The notes beneath the pieces are model-generated. The model was not told the DNA's origin and made no database searches. It saw nothing but the letters and a program-made list of their open reading frames with translations. Of a stretch of 64,000 bases of DNA, positions 9,081 to 17,879 are shown one piece after another. The stretch is from Acinetobacter sp. ANC 3781 (GTDB taxonomy: Bacteria > Pseudomonadota > Gammaproteobacteria > Pseudomonadales > Moraxellaceae). A program made the position numbers and the translations under genes. Position 1 is the stretch's first letter. The number at the start of each line of letters is the position of its first letter. The stretch is from assembly GCF_004331285.1 (NCBI RefSeq), contig NZ_SJOH01000003.1, positions 1 through 64,000 of the forward strand, read 5' to 3'.

Positions 9081-9212
9081 GCAGTCGTGCAAACTGTTAG
9101 AGCGAAATAGAGAAAAATATAAAATTAAGTTTCTGACTTGAAAAGTATTTGCATTTTTCTCATTTCGCGCTAAGTTTAATGTCAAATAACAAACAATAAA
9201 GGATGACAGTAA

Positions 9213-9644
9213 ATGACCAATGTAGCACAAGTTATTCAGGACAAAATTGAACAAACCATTTTTACGATCAGTCCGGAAGCAACTGTACTTGAAGCAATTT
9301 CACTTATGGCAGATAAAGGCATTGGTGCAGTTGTGGTCACTGACCAAGATAAAGTAGTCGGCATTCTTTCCGAGCGTGATTACACACGTAAGGTTATGTT
9401 GATGGAACGAACCTCTAAAGAAACTTCAGTCAGTGAAATTATGACTGCAAAAGTATTAACAGTTACCAAATCAACCAGTGTTGAAGATTGCTTGGGCCTC
9501 ATGACAGATCGCCATTTACGTCATCTTCCTGTGGTTGAAAATGACAAACTTGTTGGCTTGATTTCTATTGGAGACCTGGTTAAAGCCGTCATGGATGATC
9601 AGCGTAAATTGATTGACCAGCTTCAACAATATATTGCCAGTTAA
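9213..9644 (+). CDS. Two-CBS-domain protein
   Basis: This 143-residue protein consists of two CBS domains: about 10-65 (TVLEAISLMADKGIGAVVV, GILSERDY) and about 75-135 (TSVEDCLGLMTDRHLRHLPVV, GLISIGDLVKAV). Paired CBS domains bind adenine nucleotides such as AMP, ATP or NAD and act as energy sensors. With no enzymatic domain attached, it would have to act on a partner, which is unknown. An AGGATGACAG ribosome site precedes the ATG, and a strong terminator follows. Confidence 0.9.
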   Translation: MTNVAQVIQDKIEQTIFTISPEATVLEAISLMADKGIGAVVVTDQDKVVGILSERDYTRKVMLMERTSKETSVSEIMTAKVLTVTKSTSVEDCLGLMTDRHLRHLPVVENDKLVGLISIGDLVKAVMDDQRKLIDQLQQYIAS

Positions 9645-9670
9645 TCTTTTAAAACTAATGAATGCCCATA

Positions 9671-9699
9671 AAAAAACCTCTCATTACGAGAGGTTTTTT
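9671..9699 (+). terminator. Terminator after CBS protein gene
   Basis: The stem AAAAAACCTCT / AGAGGTTTTTT with a 7-base loop sits between the CBS gene and the trpB remnant. It is symmetrical and can act on both strands. Confidence 0.88.
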
Positions 9700-9751
9700 A
9701 TAACTCAATATACAGATTAAATTCTCTCTCAAAGGGAGAAGAAAATATCAA

Positions 9752-10168
9752 CTAGTTTAAACCCAATTTTTCTGCAACATAATCTGAGTCTTTATCCCCA
9801 CGACCGGATAAGTTCACGACAATTTTCACATCTTTGGTCATTTTTGGTGCTTCACGTATCGCCCATACCACCGCGTGTGAACTTTCTAGAGCAGGAACAA
9901 TACCTTCTAAACATGACAATATCATAAAGGCATCCAGACATTCTTGATCTGTTGTAGTTGAGTATTCCACGCGTCCCAAGTCTTTCAAGAAGCTGTGCTG
10001 TGGACCTACACCCGGCTAATCCAGACCAGAAGCAATTGAATGGACCGGCAATGGCTCACCTTGTTCATCTTCAAGGAAATAACAGGCCATACCATGCAAT
10101 TGACTCGGTTTGCCCAAAGTTAAAGTGGCTGAATGCATAGAAGTGTCCAGACCATGCCCTGCCGGCTC
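9752..10168 (-). pseudogene. trpB remnant (C-terminal third of tryptophan synthase beta chain)
   Basis: Read on the minus strand, this stretch encodes [19 protein letters not shown], then the [16 protein letters not shown] and HSIASGLD blocks, and ends with [18 protein letters not shown]. These are the last ~138 residues of a TrpB protein. The codon after GLD, where TrpB has the Tyr of the GLDYPGVGP motif, is TAG (10016-10018). The 5' two thirds, including the PLP lysine, are absent, and the sequence becomes unrelated just above 10168. A true TrpB is about 400 residues, so this is a dead remnant. The open stretch 9752-9988 could give a 78-residue peptide but has no sensible start. A functional trpB probably lies elsewhere in the genome, next to trpA. 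Confidence 0.88.
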
Positions 10169-10185
10169 ATTGAGTTTTATTATGC

Positions 10186-11373
10186 TTAACGAGCTAAATA
10201 TTTTGTCATATCTTCCACGCCTTTCAAGGTCATTGGATACATATGGTTCTCAAAAATCTGCTTAACTTGACCAATGGTATGGGTGTAATGCCAATAACGG
10301 TCTTCTTCAGGATTGAGCCATGCGGTCTTTTCAAAATGTTGACGTAAGCGCTGCAACCAGACATTGCCCGCTTCATCGTTCATATATTCAACCGAACCAC
10401 CGACCGAGCTTAGCTCATAAGGTGCCATACTGGCATCGCCCACCACAATGACCCGATAGTCCCGGCCATAGGTATTAAATAAATCCCAGGTGTTCATGCG
10501 TGTGTTAGTTCGGCGGATATTGTCCTTCCACACATAATCGTACAGACAATTATGGAAATAAAAATACTCTAAAGTCTTAAATTCTGTTTTGGCTGCGCTG
10601 AACAGTTTTTCACATTGCGCAATGTGTGAATCCATTGATCCGCCAACATCGAACAACATCAGAACTTTAATACGGTTACGTCGTTCTGGAACCAGTTGTA
10701 CGTCTAAAATACCCTGCTTGGCCGTTTCACGAATGGTGCTATTAATATCTAGTTCTTCAGCAGCACCCTGACGGGCAAACTTACGTAAACGACGGAGTGC
10801 CATTTGCATTTGACGTGTACCTAAAATCTGTTCGTCATCGAGATTTTGGTATTTACGCTGTTCCCAGACTTTAACAGCAGAGCGTTTACGTCCCGGGCCG
10901 CCAATACGTACACCTTCAGGATGATCACCATAGGCACCGAATGGCGATATACCACCAGTACCAATCATCTTGTTGCCCCCCTGGTGCTTCTTGTGCTGTT
11001 CACGAAGACGCTCTTCCAGCATTTTCATCAGCTCTTCAAGGGAACCGGCTTTTTTCAGCTCTTCGCGTTGTTCTGGGGTGAGATGTTTTTCCAGCAGTTC
11101 CAGGTCGAACCAGTCTTTCGGCAGTTTATGGACTTGATTGAGCAAATCATCCAGATCAAACGTCGAGATGCCATCAAAGTAATCTTTCATGGCACGGTCA
11201 AACTTGTCAAAGAAACGCTCATCTTTGACCATGATGGTTTTTGCCAGTTGATAGAATTCGTCCTGATCTGCAAAAACCAGACCTGAAGCAACTGCTTCAT
11301 TCAGATCAATCAGTTCACGTGTTGAAACGGGTACGCCGTAACGTCGCAAAGTATAAAACAATCGCACAAACAT
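10186..11373 (-). CDS. VWA domain-containing protein (CoxE-like)
   Basis: The 395-residue protein has an N-terminal helical part with the VPVSTREL motif and a long charged middle (about 100-170). A CoxE/VWA domain at about 225-395 carries a degenerate metal site: the usual DxSGS reads DVGGSMDSH. It follows the MoxR-type ATPase gene after 13 bases, so the two form an operon. MoxR/VWA pairs are thought to act as chaperones that insert metals or remodel protein complexes; the client here is unknown. Expression should come from upstream of 12238 or of the small genes further right. Confidence 0.9.
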   Translation of the reverse strand: MFVRLFYTLRRYGVPVSTRELIDLNEAVASGLVFADQDEFYQLAKTIMVKDERFFDKFDRAMKDYFDGISTFDLDDLLNQVHKLPKDWFDLELLEKHLTPEQREELKKAGSLEELMKMLEERLREQHKKHQGGNKMIGTGGISPFGAYGDHPEGVRIGGPGRKRSAVKVWEQRKYQNLDDEQILGTRQMQMALRRLRKFARQGAAEELDINSTIRETAKQGILDVQLVPERRNRIKVLMLFDVGGSMDSHIAQCEKLFSAAKTEFKTLEYFYFHNCLYDYVWKDNIRRTNTRMNTWDLFNTYGRDYRVIVVGDASMAPYELSSVGGSVEYMNDEAGNVWLQRLRQHFEKTAWLNPEEDRYWHYTHTIGQVKQIFENHMYPMTLKGVEDMTKYLAR

Positions 11374-11386
11374 GCGTGTTTCTCCC

Positions 11387-12238
11387 TTAACGGCGTGACA
11401 TAAAGGCTAAACGTTCAAGCAATTGCACATCTTGCTCGTTTTTAATCAGCGCACCATAAAGTGGTGGAATCGCTTTCGATTTATCATGATTACGCAGAAC
11501 ATCTTCAGGCATGTCATCTGCCATCAACAAGCTTAACCAGTCAATCAGTTCAGACGTTGACGGCGGTTTCTTTAATCCCGGAATTTGGCGCAGCTTGAAG
11601 AATACTTGCAATGCTTCATTAACTAAAGCCGTAGAGACTTGCGGAAAATGCACATCAATAATTTCACGCATGGTCGCTTCATCAGGAAATTCAATATAAT
11701 GGAAGAAACAACGGCGCAAGAATGCATCCGGCAACTCCTTCTCATTGTTTGAAGTAATAATTACGATTGGACGTTGTGTCGCGGTAATCGTTTCCCCTGT
11801 TTCATAAACAAAGAACGACATTTTATCCAGTTCATGCAATAAATCGTTTGGAAACTCGATGTCTGCCTTGTCAATTTCATCAATTAACAATACACAGCGC
11901 TCTTCACTGGTGAATGCTTCCCACAATTTTCCAGGTTTAATATAGTTTTTAATATCATAAACACGATCATCGCCCAGTTGGCTATCACGCAAGCGTGAGA
12001 CTGCATCGTATTCATATAATCCTTGCTGGGCTTTGGTGGTGGATTTAATGTGCCAGGTAAGCAATTTTAAACCCAAACTTTCAGCGACCTGTTCTGCAAG
12101 TAAAGTTTTACCTGTGCCCGGCTCACCTTTAACCAAAAGCGGTTTTTGCAGTGCGCGTGCAGCTTTTACAGCAAGTTTTAAACTATCAGTCGCAATGTAC
12201 TGAGCTGTACCAGAAAATTGTTGAGTATCCACAGACAT
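11387..12238 (-). CDS. MoxR family AAA+ ATPase
   Basis: This 283-residue AAA+ protein has Walker A GEPGTGKTLL (about 39-48), Walker B VLLIDEIDKAD (about 114-124), a sensor-1 segment PIVIITSNNEKELPDAFLRRC, and an arginine-finger region. MoxR ATPases couple ATP hydrolysis to remodelling or cofactor loading of target complexes, usually together with a VWA protein. The VWA partner is encoded directly downstream (10186-11373). The start codon at 12238 fits the family N-terminus. Confidence 0.95.
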   Translation of the reverse strand: MSVDTQQFSGTAQYIATDSLKLAVKAARALQKPLLVKGEPGTGKTLLAEQVAESLGLKLLTWHIKSTTKAQQGLYEYDAVSRLRDSQLGDDRVYDIKNYIKPGKLWEAFTSEERCVLLIDEIDKADIEFPNDLLHELDKMSFFVYETGETITATQRPIVIITSNNEKELPDAFLRRCFFHYIEFPDEATMREIIDVHFPQVSTALVNEALQVFFKLRQIPGLKKPPSTSELIDWLSLLMADDMPEDVLRNHDKSKAIPPLYGALIKNEQDVQLLERLAFMSRR

Positions 12239-12259
12239 AATTTAACCTTATTGTTTTAC

Positions 12260-12643
12260 TTAAAGCGGTGAACTATTTTTGTTGACTACAAATTTTGCTT
12301 TGTTGGCGGTGTATCTTGACCATAAATAGCCAACCACCAGACCCAGTCCCACAACAAATAAGATAAGGGAAGCATTTGACCAGACCAAAGCAGTTTCTTT
12401 GGTTAAAACGCCAAATAACAGCCCAAAAATTGCCGGGGCGATGGAAGCATTATTCCCTTCAGACACCGTAGGCGTAAGTAAAATCGCAAATCCAACGATC
12501 CATGTGATTCCACCCAAAGGTTGAGGTAAACGTTTTGCAATCGCATACCAAGCCCAAAGAATAATAATACTTCCCAATACATAAACCGTGACAGCGATGC
12601 TGTCTTCAGGAATTGAATCTAGTAGTGAAAGAAAACTATTCAT
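12260..12643 (-). CDS. Four-helix inner membrane protein, unknown function
   Basis: The 127-residue protein is almost all membrane helices: about 17-37, 43-60, 68-83 and 90-108, ending in a short Lys/Asn-rich tail. It lies 21 bases upstream of the MoxR ATPase gene and 21 bases after the YcgL gene on the same strand, so it is probably co-transcribed with the MoxR/VWA pair and could be its membrane client. I do not recognise the family. Confidence 0.75.
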   Translation of the reverse strand: MNSFLSLLDSIPEDSIAVTVYVLGSIIILWAWYAIAKRLPQPLGGITWIVGFAILLTPTVSEGNNASIAPAIFGLLFGVLTKETALVWSNASLILFVVGLGLVVGYLWSRYTANKAKFVVNKNSSPL

Positions 12644-12664
12644 CGTGCAACTCCTGAATCGACT

Positions 12665-12991
12665 TTAGGCACCACGTAACCCTTCTGGGGCAGCTTGATT
12701 AGGATTGATCAGACCTTCTGGCGGCACTTGAATAAAAAAGCCTTTGGTTTTAATTGAATCAATCACATGCAACACATTTACACGTGCCAATTTACGGTTC
12801 TCAGAGAGCTCTAAATCCATCACAAAGGTCGCACGACCGAATGCAACACGCATCGGTTCAGGCAATACCTCAAGCGGACTTGCTGCTTCAGCTTCGTTTT
12901 CAGTTGGCTCAGGACGGGCAATGTAAAGATACATTTCATCTTTTTTGCTAGATTTGAAAATTGAACAATGCATAGTTGAAACAGTACTCAT
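12665..12991 (-). CDS. YcgL domain-containing protein
   Basis: YcgL proteins are small cytoplasmic proteins of unknown role. Family hallmarks are the N-terminal [20 protein letters not shown] and, later, [21 protein letters not shown] and the C-terminal [11 protein letters not shown]. The product from the chosen ATG (12991) is 108 residues. A further ATG at 12973 would start directly at MHCSIFKSS and fits the E. coli protein better, while the longest frame begins at 13033. No strong ribosome site decides between them. RNase D is encoded just upstream, an association also found in other gammaproteobacteria. Confidence 0.88.
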   Translation of the reverse strand: MSTVSTMHCSIFKSSKKDEMYLYIARPEPTENEAEAASPLEVLPEPMRVAFGRATFVMDLELSENRKLARVNVLHVIDSIKTKGFFIQVPPEGLINPNQAAPEGLRGA

Positions 12992-13101
12992 AAAACTTGG
13001 CTTAAGCATACAGCAAAAAAAAGACCGATACATTAGTGATTATTAACGCATCAGTCTTGATTTTGTATAAACGATAATTCTTTAATCAATCTGTTTGAAA
13101 A

Positions 13102-14244
13102 TTATTCTGTCACCTTCATTTGGGTAGATAGATATTGCTCGTCAGCATGCAGAACATCAATTAATGGCTTGGTTAACAGATCATAACGCCAACCCAAAAG
13201 ATAGGCAGGCAAATCCTGTTCGTCATTATGAAAAACGACATGTTGATACAGTGCATTCAGCCATTTTTTACGCATCAGTACTTCTTTCGGTACGGTGGTT
13301 TCTTCTACTACAGTTTCAATGACTTTATCGACCTTTTCACCAATATCTTTGGATGAATGACGAATTGGACGTGCCATGCGAAGTGGCCATTCCGCCTGCT
13401 CAGGCAAGAATTTCAATAAATCCAGAATGGTCTTCCCGTGATCACGCACAATATTCTGACGAATATCTTTAATTCCTGATAACTGAAAATGATTACGTGG
13501 ATTCTTTTCCACCAAATCAATCATGGTTGAATTCTTCAAAATAAAGCTACGCGGATAATTTAACGCTTTGACCATCTGTTCACGCCACACCGCCAGTTGC
13601 TGTAACTGCATCAGTTGACGGCGTGAGTGTCGATAATTGCCTACATCATGGTAAAGCAAATCTAATGGGGTTTCTTGCCCAATTTCATGGGTCAGATGAC
13701 GGCAATCTTCGAGTGCAAACTCAAGTAAATTTTTCTCAGTTAATTTATGCTGAATTTTATTGGATAAATTCATTAAATAAAGTACATCATTGGCGGCATA
13801 CGTCAACTGCTCCGGACTAAGCGGGCGCGCTAGCCAATCAGATCGCGTCTGATCTTTGTCAATATCGACATCAAGCATTTGTTTCAACGCATTTTGATAA
13901 CTGACTTGAAGTCCATGCCCAAGAAAAGACAAGCCCACTTGGGTATCAAAAACATTGCTTAGGCTTTTTTGCTGTGCATAGTGGTAAATTAAATCAATAT
14001 CTTCACTACAGGCATGGAAGACATTTTGCTGTGCTTGAAATAATTTTTCCCAAAATGCAGACAAATCCAAACTTGTCCCATCGAGCAAAAAGATTTGACC
14101 TGCAACATTAATTTGAAATACCCCTAATTTAGGCCACAGGGTATCGACTTTGATAAATTCTGTGTCTAATCCATAAATGGAGGTCTGACTCATCAAATGT
14201 AAAATATTTTCTAAGTCTTTTTGTTGCTGAATGAAGTGAAACAT
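13102..14244 (-). CDS. rnd: Ribonuclease D
   Basis: RNase D is a 3'-5' exonuclease that trims tRNA and other stable RNA precursors. The 380-residue protein has the DEDD motifs in order: Exo I with YGLDTEFIK (about 22-30), Exo II FHACSEDIDLI, Exo III YAANDVLYLM. Two HRDC-type helical domains follow (about 205-285 and 300-370). The start was moved from 14313 to the ATG at 14244 because the family begins at MFHFI. It is upstream of and close to YcgL (110 bases). Confidence 0.95.
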   Translation of the reverse strand: MFHFIQQQKDLENILHLMSQTSIYGLDTEFIKVDTLWPKLGVFQINVAGQIFLLDGTSLDLSAFWEKLFQAQQNVFHACSEDIDLIYHYAQQKSLSNVFDTQVGLSFLGHGLQVSYQNALKQMLDVDIDKDQTRSDWLARPLSPEQLTYAANDVLYLMNLSNKIQHKLTEKNLLEFALEDCRHLTHEIGQETPLDLLYHDVGNYRHSRRQLMQLQQLAVWREQMVKALNYPRSFILKNSTMIDLVEKNPRNHFQLSGIKDIRQNIVRDHGKTILDLLKFLPEQAEWPLRMARPIRHSSKDIGEKVDKVIETVVEETTVPKEVLMRKKWLNALYQHVVFHNDEQDLPAYLLGWRYDLLTKPLIDVLHADEQYLSTQMKVTE

Positions 14245-14451
14245 ATTACCGAGTCTAAAAGCAGATTCTTTTAAAAAGTATATTAACCGATATATAACAT
14301 TTAGATATAACAAAATTTGCGTTTATAAAATATATTGCTTTAATTTAGGTGTTTCTTTTAAATAACAATCTTTTTTTATATGTTTTTTATATAAGTTTAG
14401 ATTTCAATCAAGCAAACGTGACTAAAGTCTCGGTTTACTCCTTAAATGATA

Positions 14452-14474
14452 AAATAAGCACCTAAGTACTTATT
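14452..14474 (-). terminator. Terminator overlapping the recR stop codon
   Basis: On the minus strand the stem AAATAAG / CTTATTT followed by T-rich sequence includes the recR TAA itself. It would end the ybaB-recR transcript. Confidence 0.6.
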
Positions 14475-15066
14475 TCATCCGCATACGATTATGGACCGCC
14501 TGACTTAAGGTATGGCTATCTACATATTCAAGCTCACCCCCTTGCGGAACACCTTGAGCAATCCGGGTCATTTGTACAGGCAAATGTTTGGTGGCTTCTA
14601 CCAAATAATGCGCAGTCGCCTGACCTTCCACGGTTGCATTGGTTGCCAGTATCACTTCAGAAACATTGCCTTTGCTCAAGCGCTGAATTAAATACGGAAT
14701 TCCAATTTCTTCCGGACCGATCCCATCCAGCGGCGACAAATGCCCACCCAGTACATGGTACTTACCACGAAAACTGCCGCTTTGCTCAATCGCCATGACA
14801 TCTGCAGGCGATTCCACTACACATAACAGCTGATCATCGCGCTCATTGGACAAGCAAATATCACAGACTTCATTTTCAGTCAGTGAATGACAAATGCTAC
14901 ATTCATGAATATAAGTGGTTGCTTCGTTTAACGCATGTGCCAAGCCGACTGCACCTTCCCTATTTTTCATGATGAGGTGCAATGCCATGCGCTGAGCCGA
15001 TTTCGGCCCAACACTTGGCAAAATGCGTAATGCTTGTACCAGCTGATCAAATCGATCACTAAACAC
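14470..15066 (-). CDS. recR: Recombination protein RecR
   Basis: RecR works with RecF and RecO to load RecA on gapped DNA. The 198-residue protein has the N-terminal helix-hairpin-helix LRILPSVGPKSAQRMALHL, the four-cysteine zinc finger (CSICHSL...CDIC, about 56-73), a Toprim domain beginning LLCVVESPADVMAIE, and the C-terminal Walker-B-like VPQGGELEYVD. Length is typical. It is 12 bases after ybaB, the standard ybaB-recR operon; dnaX, often upstream, is not here. Confidence 0.98.
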   Translation of the reverse strand: MFSDRFDQLVQALRILPSVGPKSAQRMALHLIMKNREGAVGLAHALNEATTYIHECSICHSLTENEVCDICLSNERDDQLLCVVESPADVMAIEQSGSFRGKYHVLGGHLSPLDGIGPEEIGIPYLIQRLSKGNVSEVILATNATVEGQATAHYLVEATKHLPVQMTRIAQGVPQGGELEYVDSHTLSQAVHNRMRMK

Positions 15067-15078
15067 TAAATGTATTCC

Positions 15079-15408
15079 TTAGAATAAGCCAGCAAGGCCA
15101 GGTGGCAAGCCCATACCCGAGTTAGCCGCTTTCATGCGTTCTTCAGAAACCGCTTCAGCCTGACGTGCAGCATCATTCATTGCAGCCGCAATCAGGTCTT
15201 CAATCATATCTGCATCATCTTGCAAAAGCTCAGGACTGATTTCGATACGTTTTACCACGTTACGGCAAGTCATGGTGACTTTCACCAAACCGCCGCCTGA
15301 TTCAGCATGAACTTCAGTTTGAGCAAGCTCTTCTTTAGCCTTTTTCACATTGTTTTCAACATCTTTCTGCATGCGCTGTGCTTGCTGCATCAACATATTA
15401 ATGTTCAT
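15079..15408 (-). CDS. ybaB: Nucleoid-associated protein YbaB/EbfC
   Basis: The 109-residue protein has the N-terminal coiled-coil helix ([20 protein letters not shown]), the [12 protein letters not shown] strand, and the C-terminal [12 protein letters not shown] tail typical of YbaB. It is a dimeric DNA-binding protein of the nucleoid. It is co-directional and nearly contiguous with recR. Confidence 0.96.
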   Translation of the reverse strand: MNINMLMQQAQRMQKDVENNVKKAKEELAQTEVHAESGGGLVKVTMTCRNVVKRIEISPELLQDDADMIEDLIAAAMNDAARQAEAVSEERMKAANSGMGLPPGLAGLF

Positions 15409-15453
15409 AAAATTCTCCGAACAATCAATTTCTAAATTAATATCTATAAAAAA

Positions 15454-16641
15454 TTAGATTAAATCTAAACCACGACTAATGTCGCGAATAATATCATCAA
15501 TATCTTCTAAACCAACAGATACGCGAATTAAACCCTCACGAATACCGGCAGCTTCTTTCGCTTCTGCTGAGAGTTTACCGTGAGTTGTGGTGGCTGGGTG
15601 AGTAATTGTCGATTTCGCATCACCTAAATTACCGGTAATCGAAATAAACTGGGTGTTGTCGATAACTTTCCAAGCCCCTTCACGACCACCTTTTACTTCA
15701 AACGAAACAATACCGCTAAAACCTGTTTGCTGTTTGGCTGCAAGATCATGACCAACATGTGAAGGTAAACCGGCATAATACACTTTTTCAACTTTTTCGT
15801 GGTTATTCAAGAATTCAGCCAGTTTTTGTGCATTTGCAGAATGTTCACGCATACGTAAACGTAAAGTTTCCAAGCCTTTCAAGAACACCCAAGCATTAAA
15901 TGGACTCATTGATGGACCGGTGGTACGCACATAACCAAATACTTCTTCAAGCAGCTGATGATTACCCACCACAGCACCGCCAAGTGCACGACCTTGACCA
16001 TCGAGATATTTAGTCGCTGAATAAACCACCAAGTCCGCACCAAATTTAATCGGTTGTTGCAATACTGGCGTACAGAAGCTGTTATCAATTGCAAGTAATG
16101 CACCATTCGCATGGGCAATATCTGCCAAGGCTTGAACATCGGCAACTTCAGCAAGCGGGTTGGATGGAGATTCGACAAACAATAATTTAGTTTCAGGTTT
16201 GATGGCATTTTTCCATGCTTGCAAATCTGTCAAATCAACAAAATCAACACTTACACCAAATTTAACCACATATTTTTCGAACAAAGATACAGTCGAACCA
16301 AATACTGCACGTGAACAGATCACATGATCGCCCATTTTCAAATATGACATTGCAACAGCCATAATTGCTGCCATACCCGAACTGGTTGCTACAGCACGTT
16401 CAGCACCTTCCAAGGCAGCTAAACGTTTTTCGAACATCGCTACAGTCGGATTGGTAAAACGCGAATAAATATTTCCCGGTTCCTGACCTGAAAATTTAGC
16501 GGCTGCTTCTGCTGCATCTTCATATACAAATGAAGAGGTCAGGAAAATTGGCTCGCCGTGCTCACCTTCAAAACTACGTGTATGACCTGTACGAATGGCT
16601 AAAGTATCTAATTGGTATTCAATGTCGTCTTGTTGGCTCAT
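15454..16641 (-). CDS. metZ: O-succinylhomoserine sulfhydrylase
   Basis: This 395-residue enzyme of the Cys/Met metabolism PLP family carries the PLP lysine in SATKYLDGQGRALGG (about 205-219) and the phosphate-binding IYSRFTNPTV and SSGMAAIMA segments. The overall sequence matches MetZ, which makes homocysteine directly from O-succinylhomoserine and sulfide. Cystathionine gamma-synthase is a close relative, but the GRALGG and C-terminal SVGLEDIDDIIRDI pattern favours MetZ. No methionine riboswitch is recognisable in the 118 bases upstream. Confidence 0.93.
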   Translation of the reverse strand: MSQQDDIEYQLDTLAIRTGHTRSFEGEHGEPIFLTSSFVYEDAAEAAAKFSGQEPGNIYSRFTNPTVAMFEKRLAALEGAERAVATSSGMAAIMAVAMSYLKMGDHVICSRAVFGSTVSLFEKYVVKFGVSVDFVDLTDLQAWKNAIKPETKLLFVESPSNPLAEVADVQALADIAHANGALLAIDNSFCTPVLQQPIKFGADLVVYSATKYLDGQGRALGGAVVGNHQLLEEVFGYVRTTGPSMSPFNAWVFLKGLETLRLRMREHSANAQKLAEFLNNHEKVEKVYYAGLPSHVGHDLAAKQQTGFSGIVSFEVKGGREGAWKVIDNTQFISITGNLGDAKSTITHPATTTHGKLSAEAKEAAGIREGLIRVSVGLEDIDDIIRDISRGLDLI

Positions 16642-16759
16642 CTTCTCTACCTAGTCCTGGACTGCCGTTGCTAATAATTGCCAACATTTTGAGCGCCTAT
16701 AGCATTTAAGGTCAAGGTATAATGCATAAATATCGCCTACACTTCGATCAATCCACCTA

Positions 16760-17869
16760 ATGTTAGTAACCTCAGCAATGATTCAAGTTAAAAATAGAAT
16801 TGCCAAACATAAAAGCAAACTCAAAAATCTGTCAACAAGTTTGTTCAATTCAAAATCGCTGGTTTTATCGCAAACTACACCCTATGAAATCATTGCAGAA
16901 TATAAACACACTCGCCTACGTTATTACGCTTCACCAGATAAACAATATAAAGAACCGTTAGTCTTTGTGGCCCCGCTTGCAATTAACATGGCAATTTATG
17001 ACTTATACCCTTATCGCTCATTGGTAAAGCACTTTCAGCATAGTGGTTTTGATGTCTATTTAATCGAATGGGGTCAATATAACTATAAAGATCGCTCACT
17101 CAATTTTATGTCATTTATTGACGATGCCATTCCTCATTGCATTACACAAATTCGTCAGCATTCTAGCAGCGATGAAATTTCCCTGCATGGCTGGAGTATG
17201 GCGGGTGTATTTGTGATGCTGTATACCGCATTACAACAACCAAATTTTGTCAAAAACCTGATTGTACTGGGTAGTCCGGTGGACAGTTATGCTTCCGGCC
17301 GTATTGGTAAACTATTTCAAAAGACCAATCAACTCATTGCTAAAAACAAAGTGCTACAAAACAAGATCTATTCTGAAACTTTACCCAAATCTCTGCTCCA
17401 TACTCCGGGATTCCTGAATGCTTTCGGTTTTAAAATTATTGATCCTATAGGATGGGTACAAAGCCAAAAGCAGTTTTTAGCGAACCTTGATAACCCGCAA
17501 GCTTTATACGAACATGCCACTATGGGACATTTCCTGAACCGTATGATGGATTATCCTGGCGGGATCAATCAGGATATGATTTTTAATGTCTGGCTACAAA
17601 ATCCGCTAAAAAATGGCGTTATACAATTGCAAGATAAGAATATCGAATTAAACAATATTGAGTGCTCCGTACTGGTGGGTGCGGGTCGTAGCGACCAAAT
17701 CGTATCTGTAGAGGCGGTTAAGCCTTTAATTGAATTGACAAATAGCCAGGATGTCACGTTTACTCTTATTCCGGGTGGTCATTTAGGGTTGATGTCGAGT
17801 CAATCTAGTGCCAATGAATTCTGGCCATTTATGACCAACTGGCTAAAACACAGATCAAGTAAAATATAA
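16760..17869 (+). CDS. PhaC-like alpha/beta hydrolase
   Basis: The 369-residue protein resembles the poly(hydroxyalkanoate) synthase branch of alpha/beta hydrolases, with VFVAPLAINMAIYDLYPYRSLVKHF and GFDVYLIEWG. Its nucleophile elbow is GWSMAG with Ser at about 146, where true PhaC enzymes have Cys. Asp in GRSDQIV and His in GGHLG complete a Ser-His-Asp triad, so hydrolysis of an ester or thioester is more likely than polymer synthesis. A second ATG lies at 16778. The gene is followed after 10 bases by the oxidoreductase and probably forms an operon with it. Confidence 0.85.
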   Translation: MLVTSAMIQVKNRIAKHKSKLKNLSTSLFNSKSLVLSQTTPYEIIAEYKHTRLRYYASPDKQYKEPLVFVAPLAINMAIYDLYPYRSLVKHFQHSGFDVYLIEWGQYNYKDRSLNFMSFIDDAIPHCITQIRQHSSSDEISLHGWSMAGVFVMLYTALQQPNFVKNLIVLGSPVDSYASGRIGKLFQKTNQLIAKNKVLQNKIYSETLPKSLLHTPGFLNAFGFKIIDPIGWVQSQKQFLANLDNPQALYEHATMGHFLNRMMDYPGGINQDMIFNVWLQNPLKNGVIQLQDKNIELNNIECSVLVGAGRSDQIVSVEAVKPLIELTNSQDVTFTLIPGGHLGLMSSQSSANEFWPFMTNWLKHRSSKI

Positions 17870-17879
17870 AGGACATATC

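Noticed and set aside
9958-10140. Plus-strand reading frame of 60 residues over the trpB remnant
   Set aside because: It is the antisense shadow of the trpB sequence, which has clear family identity on the minus strand.
10846-11286. 146-residue plus-strand frame inside the VWA gene
   Set aside because: Antisense shadow; the VWA domain on the minus strand is convincing and complete.
14420-14429. GACTAAAGTC palindrome near rnd/recR as an IscR site
   Set aside because: The two half-sites are three bases too close for the type 1 spacing.
16642-16759. Methionine or SAM riboswitch before metZ
   Set aside because: No recognisable SAM-I or SAM-II core or terminator switch in the 118 bases.
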